Below, piece after piece: positions 59,695 through 64,000 of a stretch of DNA of 64,000 nt. Location of the stretch: NCBI GenBank assembly GCA_902472305.1, contig CABRNK010000002.1, forward strand, positions 124,001 to 188,000, in the 5' to 3' direction. Origin of the DNA: Hominenteromicrobium sp900549945 (GTDB lineage: Bacteria > Bacillota > Clostridia > Oscillospirales > Acutalibacteraceae). Each line of letters begins with the position of its first letter. Position 1 is the stretch's first letter. Position numbers and translations under genes: made by a program. Under the pieces are notes generated by a model that had not been told where the DNA came from, did no database searches, and saw nothing but the letters and a program-made list of their open reading frames with translations.

Positions 59695-60291
59695 ATGAAG
59701 AAAACCAGCAATACCTACAAGCTCGCCGTGTGCGCCATCATGGTCGCGCTGGGCGCGGTGCTCAGCCTCGTGAAGGTTGTGCAGATGCCGTTCGGCGGTT
59801 CGGTCACGCTGCTTTCCATGCTGCCGTGCGCGATGGTCTCCATTATGTTCGGCCTGAAATGGGGGTTTGCCGCCGCGTTCGTCGAGTCTGTCGTTCAGCT
59901 TGCGTTCGGCGTCACGATGGACGGCATTCTGGGCTGGGGCCTTACGCCGGCGATGCTGATCGGCACGCTTCTGCTTGATTATATCCTCGCCTTCACCGTC
60001 ATCGGCTTTGCGGGCATTTTCCGCAATAAGGGCTATATCGGCATCTGCGTCGGCACGGGTCTCGCCGTGTTCCTGCGCTTTGTCTGCCACTTGATTTCGG
60101 GCGCTGTGATTTTCGCGAACCTCGAGCAGTTCGTCGCGTTCGGCGCGTCTTGGGTCGGCCGCCCGTGGTTTTACTCCCTGTGCTACAACGGGGCGTACAT
60201 GCTGCCGGAGATGATCACGACGATGATCGCGGCGACGATTCTGTTCCGTCTGCCGCAGATCCGCCGCATTCTGGCGAGCGAGACGGTCTGA
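59695..60291 (+). CDS. thiT: Thiamine ECF transporter substrate-binding component ThiT
   Basis: A 198-residue S component with six helices. YKLAVCAIMVALGAVLSLVK at the start carries the alanine-rich helix that binds the shared EcfT subunit, and the thiamine site is suggested by EHIxxY-like aromatic and Glu residues in FVESVVQLAFG and GRPWFYSLCYNGAYMLPE. It needs the energising module EcfA/A'/T, which is not in the window. Control by the TPP riboswitch supports thiamine as substrate. Confidence 0.93.
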   Translation: MKKTSNTYKLAVCAIMVALGAVLSLVKVVQMPFGGSVTLLSMLPCAMVSIMFGLKWGFAAAFVESVVQLAFGVTMDGILGWGLTPAMLIGTLLLDYILAFTVIGFAGIFRNKGYIGICVGTGLAVFLRFVCHLISGAVIFANLEQFVAFGASWVGRPWFYSLCYNGAYMLPEMITTMIAATILFRLPQIRRILASETV

Positions 60292-60373
60292 GCATCCGCG
60301 AAAAAGGGGGCTTTTGGCGTGTGCCGGAAGCTCTTTTTTTCATAAAGCATGGAGTAGATTCAGGCGGAATCCC

Positions 60374-60402
60374 TTGCGCACGTCTGCAAAACGTGCTATG
60401 AT
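60374..60402 (+). promoter_or_regulatory. Sigma-A promoter of glyS
   Basis: TTGCGC (60374-60379), 17-bp spacer, TATGAT (60397-60402), 50 bp ahead of the start codon. No T-box lies between them. Confidence 0.75.
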
Positions 60403-60451
60403 GAAACAATCATAAGCGCCGCAGCCAGCGGCGCGAAAGGAGTTATTCGAA

Positions 60452-61843
60452 ATGAACAAGGTTTTGAAGCCGGAAGAAAAGTCGATGGAAAAAATTGTCG
60501 CGCTCTGCAAGGGCAGGGGCTTTATTTTTCCGGGCAGCGAAATTTACGGCGGCCTCGCCAATACGTGGGATTACGGCCCGCTCGGCGCAAGGCTGAAAAA
60601 CAACGTCAAGGAAACGTGGAGAAAGCGCTTCATCCAGGAGCGCAGAAACAGCTACGAGGTGGACGCCGACATTTTGATGCACCCGCGCGTTTGGGAGGCG
60701 AGCGGCCATGTGGCCTCGTTCTCCGACCCGCTGCTCGACTGCAAGGAGTGCAAGATGCGCCACCGCGCCGACAACCTGATCGACGATTTTGACCCTGAGG
60801 CGCATGCCGACGGCATGACGAAGGAGGAGATGTTCCAGTACATCAAGGATCATCACATCCCCTGCCCGAACTGCGGCAAGCACAATTTCACGGACATCCG
60901 CGAATTCAACCTGATGTTCCAGACGTTCCGCGGTGTAACGAACAACAGCAAGAGCGTCATTTACCTGCGCCCCGAAAACGCGCAGGGCGAGTATGTCAAC
61001 TTCCTCAACGTACAGCGCACCATGCGCGCGAAGCTGCCGTTCAGCATCGGGCAGATCGGCAAGGCGTTCCGCAACGAGATCACGCCGGGCAACTTCACGT
61101 TCCGCACGATCGAGTTCGAGCAGATGGAGTTCCAGACCTTCTGCAAGGAGGGCTCGGACGCCGAGCTGTACGACTACTTCAAGGCGTACGGCAGGCAGTA
61201 TTTTGAGGATCTGGGTCTTGCCCCCGAACATCTGCGCTTCCACGACCACGAGAAGCTCGCGCATTACGCGAAGGCCGCGTGCGACATCGAGTTCCTGTTC
61301 CCGTTCGGCTGGGGCGAGATCAACGGCACGCACAACCGCACGAATTTCGACCTTACGAAGCATCAGGAATACAGCGGCCAGAAGATGGAGTACCTCGATC
61401 CCGAGACGAACGAGAAGTTCATCCCGTTCATCATCGAATCCACCTATGGCCTTGACCGCACGGTGCTCGCGCTGCTCGCCGAGGCGTACGACGAGGAGGT
61501 GCTCGACGCGGAGAAGAACGACGTGCGCGTCGTCCTGCGCCTGAACCCTGCCGTCGCGCCGTACAAGGCCGCGGTGCTGCCGCTTTCGAAGAAGCTCTCC
61601 GGCGCGGCGCTCGAGGTTTACGACCGCCTTTCGAAGCGCTTTATGGTCGATTTTGACGAGACCGGTTCCATCGGCAAGCGCTACCGCCGTGAGGATGAGA
61701 TCGGCACGCCGTTCTGTATCACGTACGATTTCGACAGTGCGGAGGACGGCTGTGTGACGATCCGCGACCGCGATACGATGGCGCAGGAGCGCGTGCCGAT
61801 CGACGCGCTCGAGGCGTATCTCGCGGAGAGAACCGCGTTCTAA
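60452..61843 (+). CDS. glyS: Glycyl-tRNA synthetase (dimeric type)
   Basis: A 463-residue class II synthetase of the alpha2 (archaeal/eukaryote-like) type. GFIFPGSEIYGGLANTWDYGPLG is the usual start (landmarks GSEIYGG and WDYGPLG); motif 2 is FRNEITPGNFTFRTIEFEQME and motif 3 is ESTYGLDRTVLALL. Zinc ligands are in CKECKMRHRAD and CPNCGKHNF. The C-terminal anticodon-binding domain is complete. AAAGGAG precedes the ATG. Confidence 0.96.
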   Translation: MNKVLKPEEKSMEKIVALCKGRGFIFPGSEIYGGLANTWDYGPLGARLKNNVKETWRKRFIQERRNSYEVDADILMHPRVWEASGHVASFSDPLLDCKECKMRHRADNLIDDFDPEAHADGMTKEEMFQYIKDHHIPCPNCGKHNFTDIREFNLMFQTFRGVTNNSKSVIYLRPENAQGEYVNFLNVQRTMRAKLPFSIGQIGKAFRNEITPGNFTFRTIEFEQMEFQTFCKEGSDAELYDYFKAYGRQYFEDLGLAPEHLRFHDHEKLAHYAKAACDIEFLFPFGWGEINGTHNRTNFDLTKHQEYSGQKMEYLDPETNEKFIPFIIESTYGLDRTVLALLAEAYDEEVLDAEKNDVRVVLRLNPAVAPYKAAVLPLSKKLSGAALEVYDRLSKRFMVDFDETGSIGKRYRREDEIGTPFCITYDFDSAEDGCVTIRDRDTMAQERVPIDALEAYLAERTAF

Positions 61844-61880
61844 AATAAACTGCAAAGCGCGGAAAACCGCGTTATAGAGG

Positions 61881-61909
61881 AAAAGCCGCCCGCTGTGGGC
61901 GGCTTTTCT
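61881..61909 (+). terminator. Intrinsic terminator
   Basis: AAAAGCCGCCC pairs perfectly with GGGCGGCTTTT around GCTGT; it ends the glyS transcript. Confidence 0.85.
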
Positions 61910-61996
61910 GCGTTTGCGGGGCGGAAGTCAGGAAATAAAAGCGGCTTTTTTCACCGCGCGGGCACCGGGCTGTTGAAAATTTTTTTGGCTCACCCG

Positions 61997-62036
61997 TTGA
62001 CAAACATGTGTATACTGTATATACTGTTAATACACA
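61997..62036 (+). promoter_or_regulatory. Promoter and operator of the GntR-ABC operon
   Basis: TTGACA (61997-62002), 17-bp spacer, TATACT (62020-62025). TGTGTAT (62007-62013) and ATACACA (62030-62036) form an inverted repeat that spans the -10, and GTATACTGTATATAC lies inside it. This fits self-repression by the YtrA-type regulator that follows. Confidence 0.7.
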
Positions 62037-62145
62037 GTATGTGCGAAGGGCGGGAGCTGTACCGCGCGGCCGGCCTGCGTTTGACGCGGGTAGGGGACGC
62101 GGCGGCTTACCGGCTCTGCGGGAGAAAGGCATGGTGGTATTTTTA

Positions 62146-62520
62146 ATGTATATATGGATCGACAACAAGGGCGGCGCGCCGATCTACGACCAGATCTACA
62201 CGCAGATCAAGAACCAGATCATCAGCGGGCAGCTCGGCCCGGACGAGATGCTGCCGTCGATCCGGAACCTCGCGAAGGATCTTAGGATCAGCGTCATCAC
62301 GACGAAGCGCGCGTACGAGGAGCTTGAAAAAGAGGGATTTATTTACACCGTGGCGGCCAAGGGCTGCTTCGTCGCCCCGAAAAACACGGAGCTGCTGCGC
62401 GAAGAGCACTTAAAGCGGATGGAGGCCCATTTGCAGGAAGCGATCGCGCTGGCGGCGTCGTGCGGGCTTGGGGAGAAGGAGGTTGCCGCGCTGCTGCACA
62501 CGCTGTACGAAGAGGCGTGA
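62146..62520 (+). CDS. GntR family regulator, YtrA subfamily
   Basis: A 124-residue regulator: IDNKGGAPIYDQIYTQIKNQIISG is the typical YtrA opening and DEMLPSIRNLAKDLRISVITTKRAYEELEKEGFIYTVAAKGCFV the winged helix (landmarks LPSIRNLAKDLRIS and KRAYEELEKEGFI). A short helical tail replaces a sensor domain. It leads an operon with an ABC ATPase and an ABC-2 permease, as YtrA does in Bacillus subtilis, where the operon responds to cell-wall antibiotics. ATG 62146 gives the family-typical N-terminus, although an earlier ATG at 62131 is closer to GGAGAAAGG. Confidence 0.9.
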   Translation: MYIWIDNKGGAPIYDQIYTQIKNQIISGQLGPDEMLPSIRNLAKDLRISVITTKRAYEELEKEGFIYTVAAKGCFVAPKNTELLREEHLKRMEAHLQEAIALAASCGLGEKEVAALLHTLYEEA

Positions 62521-62563
62521 ACCGCAGAGCGGGCGGCTTTGATTTGGAAAGGATGATTTTGAG

Positions 62564-63433
62564 ATGACAAACGCAGTAGAAATCCGCAGCCTTGTGAAAT
62601 CGTACCCCGGCTTCCGGCTCGGCCCCATCGACCTGACGCTGCCGGGCGGCTGCATTCTGGGGCTGATCGGTGAGAACGGCGCGGGCAAGAGCACGCTGAT
62701 CCGCCTGATCCTCGACATGACGGCGCGCGACGCCGGCTCTGTTTCGGTGCTGGGGCACGACAACCGCACGCAGTTTAAGCAGGTGAAGGAGGAGATCGGC
62801 GTCGTGTTCGACGAGCCGGGCGTACCCGCGTGTCTTTCGGCGGAGCGGTTCGGCCGGGTGCTCGAAAGCGCTTATGGGCGCTGGTCGCAGGAGACGTACA
62901 CGGCGCTGCTTAGAAGGCTGGGCGTGCCGCAGAAAAAGCCGTTTGCCGAGCTCTCGCGCGGCAACAAGATGAAGGTTTCAATTGCCGCCGCGCTCGCGCA
63001 CGACGCAAAGCTTCTGCTGCTCGACGAGCCGACAAACGGCCTCGACCCGATTGTGCGCGAGGAGATCGTCGAGCTGTTCAGCGAATTTACGCGGGATGAA
63101 TCGCGTTCGGTGCTGATCTCGTCGCACATCGTCAGCGATCTCGAGAAGATCTGTGACTACGCGGCGTTTCTGCACGAGGGGCGGCTCCTTTTGTGCGAGG
63201 AGAAGGACCGGCTGCTCGAGCGCTGCGGCATCGTGCACGGCACCGAGGCGCAGATCTCTGCACTCGACCCGGCGGCAGTCCTTGGCCTGCGGCACGCGGG
63301 CTACGGCGCAGAGGCGCTCGCCGAGCGGCGGAAGATTCCGGCGGGCATGGAAATCACGCCGGCCGGGCTCGAAGATGTATTCGTTTTCATGGTGAAGGAC
63401 GCGCGCAGGGCAGGCGCCCGCGCCGCACAGTGA
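62564..63433 (+). CDS. ABC transporter ATP-binding protein (YtrB-like)
   Basis: A 289-residue ATPase with Walker A LIGENGAGKST, signature LSRGNKMKVSIAAAL, Walker B LLLLDEPTNGLD and H-loop ISSHIVSDLEK. The N-terminal LVKSYPGFRLGPIDLTLPGG and the C-terminal extension are those of YtrB/BcrA-type exporters. It lies 43 bp after the GntR gene and 15 bp before the permease gene. Confidence 0.93.
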   Translation: MTNAVEIRSLVKSYPGFRLGPIDLTLPGGCILGLIGENGAGKSTLIRLILDMTARDAGSVSVLGHDNRTQFKQVKEEIGVVFDEPGVPACLSAERFGRVLESAYGRWSQETYTALLRRLGVPQKKPFAELSRGNKMKVSIAAALAHDAKLLLLDEPTNGLDPIVREEIVELFSEFTRDESRSVLISSHIVSDLEKICDYAAFLHEGRLLLCEEKDRLLERCGIVHGTEAQISALDPAAVLGLRHAGYGAEALAERRKIPAGMEITPAGLEDVFVFMVKDARRAGARAAQ

Positions 63434-63448
63434 GAAAGGGTGGCTGCA

Positions 63449-64000
63449 ATGAAGGGTCTGCTTCTCAAGGACTGGTATATGATGGTGAAATACTGCAAGG
63501 CGTGGATGCTCATCCTCGCGGTGATGATGGGCGCGTCGGCGTTCAGCGAAAAGCCGATGCTGTTTTTGATGTACCCCGTCATGCTGGCGGGGCTCACCGC
63601 GGTCACGCTCATCGCCTACGACGAGCGCAGCGGCTGGACGACGCTCAGCCGTGCCATGCCGTATTCGAAGGCGCAGCTTGTTTCGGTCAAATACATCGTC
63701 ACGCTGCTTTTGCTCGCGATGGCGGCCGTGCTGGCGGTTGTCGTCCAGCTCGTGCGGGCCGGTACGGGCGCAGGCAATGCCGGCAGCATGGGCGGCATTC
63801 TGGGCATGCTGCTTTCGGCGGGGCTGGTCACGCCCGCCGTGCTTCTGCCGCTTGTGTTCCGGTTCGGCGTCGAAAAGGCGCGCATTTTATACGGTATCGT
63901 GCTGGGCCTTGTGATCGGCTGCATGATATTTGTTTCGATGACGGTGCAGAATATGCCGCAGCTTGTTGCGGACGGTGCGTTTGCTGTGCGGGCGCTGCCG
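63449..64000 (+). CDS. ABC-2 type permease, incomplete at the window edge
   Basis: The first 184 codons of a permease beginning MKGLLLKDWYMMVKYCKAW, the standard start of ABC2_membrane_5 proteins. Four hydrophobic helices are visible (AWMLILAVMMGASAF, MLFLMYPVMLAGLTAVTLIAY, YIVTLLLLAMAAVLAVVV, ILYGIVLGLVIGCMIFV) and the cytoplasmic DERSGWTTLSRAMPYSK loop. It should pair with the preceding ATPase. AAAGGGTGG lies before the ATG. The end is beyond the window. Confidence 0.9.
   Translation, partial: MKGLLLKDWYMMVKYCKAWMLILAVMMGASAFSEKPMLFLMYPVMLAGLTAVTLIAYDERSGWTTLSRAMPYSKAQLVSVKYIVTLLLLAMAAVLAVVVQLVRAGTGAGNAGSMGGILGMLLSAGLVTPAVLLPLVFRFGVEKARILYGIVLGLVIGCMIFVSMTVQNMPQLVADGAFAVRALP

Noticed and set aside
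1..64000. CRISPR arrays, prophage, integrases, transposases, tRNA or rRNA genes
   Set aside because: No regularly spaced repeats, DDE or recombinase motifs, cloverleaf-like sequences or rRNA blocks were recognised on either strand.

Overview
The window looks like the chromosome of a high-GC member of the class Clostridia (Bacillota), most likely an uncultured Oscillospirales- or Christensenellales-type gut bacterium. This is inferred from the lepA-hemW gene order, a cysteine T-box, a TPP riboswitch in front of thiT, DUF6062/DUF1385/DUF6506-type proteins, AGGAGG-type ribosome sites and near-consensus sigma-A promoters in GC-rich DNA. No rRNA, tRNA, CRISPR array, prophage or intact insertion sequence was seen.

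Layout. 1-2.8 kb: end of lepA, a three-copy ~100-bp tandem repeat, hemW and a CPBP protease. 2.9-7.7 kb: a minus-strand TetR / ABC ATPase / giant coiled-coil FtsX permease cluster with a perfect 12+12 bp inverted repeat as candidate operator. 7.9-9.7 kb: glycogen branching enzyme. 9.7-10.4 kb: a graveyard of MATE, TetR and Xre fragments. 10.5-12.0 kb: 8-oxoguanine glycosylase and DUF6062. 12.04-12.78 kb: an AT-rich intergenic region with a cluster of DnaA-box-like sites. 12.8-19.2 kb: a small membrane protein, a SecA2-like ATPase, rlmB and a 994-aa protein that looks like a catalytically dead P-type ATPase. 19.2-21.1 kb: DUF6506, a decayed duplicate of it, a MecA-like remnant, a lipoprotein and VanZ. 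21.2-26.7 kb: repeat lipoprotein plus two-component system, DUF1385 and prmC. 26.8-34.5 kb: Dabb protein, two MATE pumps, GH42 beta-galactosidase and a PRPP synthetase-like protein. 34.6-35.5 kb: a foreign AT-rich secreted-protein gene with a frameshift in an A6 tract. 36.3-38.7 kb: T-box, cysE and cysS. 38.9-45.3 kb: URO-D-like protein, regulators, Nudix, and a D-amino-acid set (PLP enzyme, N-acyl-D-amino-acid deacylase, RidA). 45.3-47.9 kb: divergent Xre pair and a zinc-ribbon membrane protein. 48.0-53.3 kb: glycyl radical enzyme, its activase, an AraC regulator and a TIM-barrel isomerase. 53.3-55.1 kb: nitroreductase/HxlR pair and a P-loop protein. 55.4-58.1 kb: an AT-rich island with an rlmD-like pseudogene, a LURP-one-related pseudogene and a GT-C glycosyltransferase carrying a G9 tract. 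58.1-64.0 kb: intact rlmD-like gene, TPP riboswitch-thiT, glyS, and a GntR (YtrA-type)-ABC operon that runs off the end.

How the parts work together. Several modules are self-contained regulator-plus-target units: TetR with an ABC exporter, HxlR with a nitroreductase over one shared promoter region, AraC with a glycyl radical enzyme, and GntR with an ABC transporter. The cysE-cysS operon is set to respond to uncharged tRNA-Cys. The D-amino-acid genes could deacylate N-acyl-D-amino acids, degrade the free D-amino acid and detoxify the imine. The most unusual items are the pseudo-P-type ATPase, the glycyl radical enzyme with a GCGE active-site motif, the orphan SecA2-like protein, the DnaA-box cluster without dnaA, and the two homopolymer-tract genes in AT-rich islands. 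No wholly new system can be asserted from sequence reading alone.
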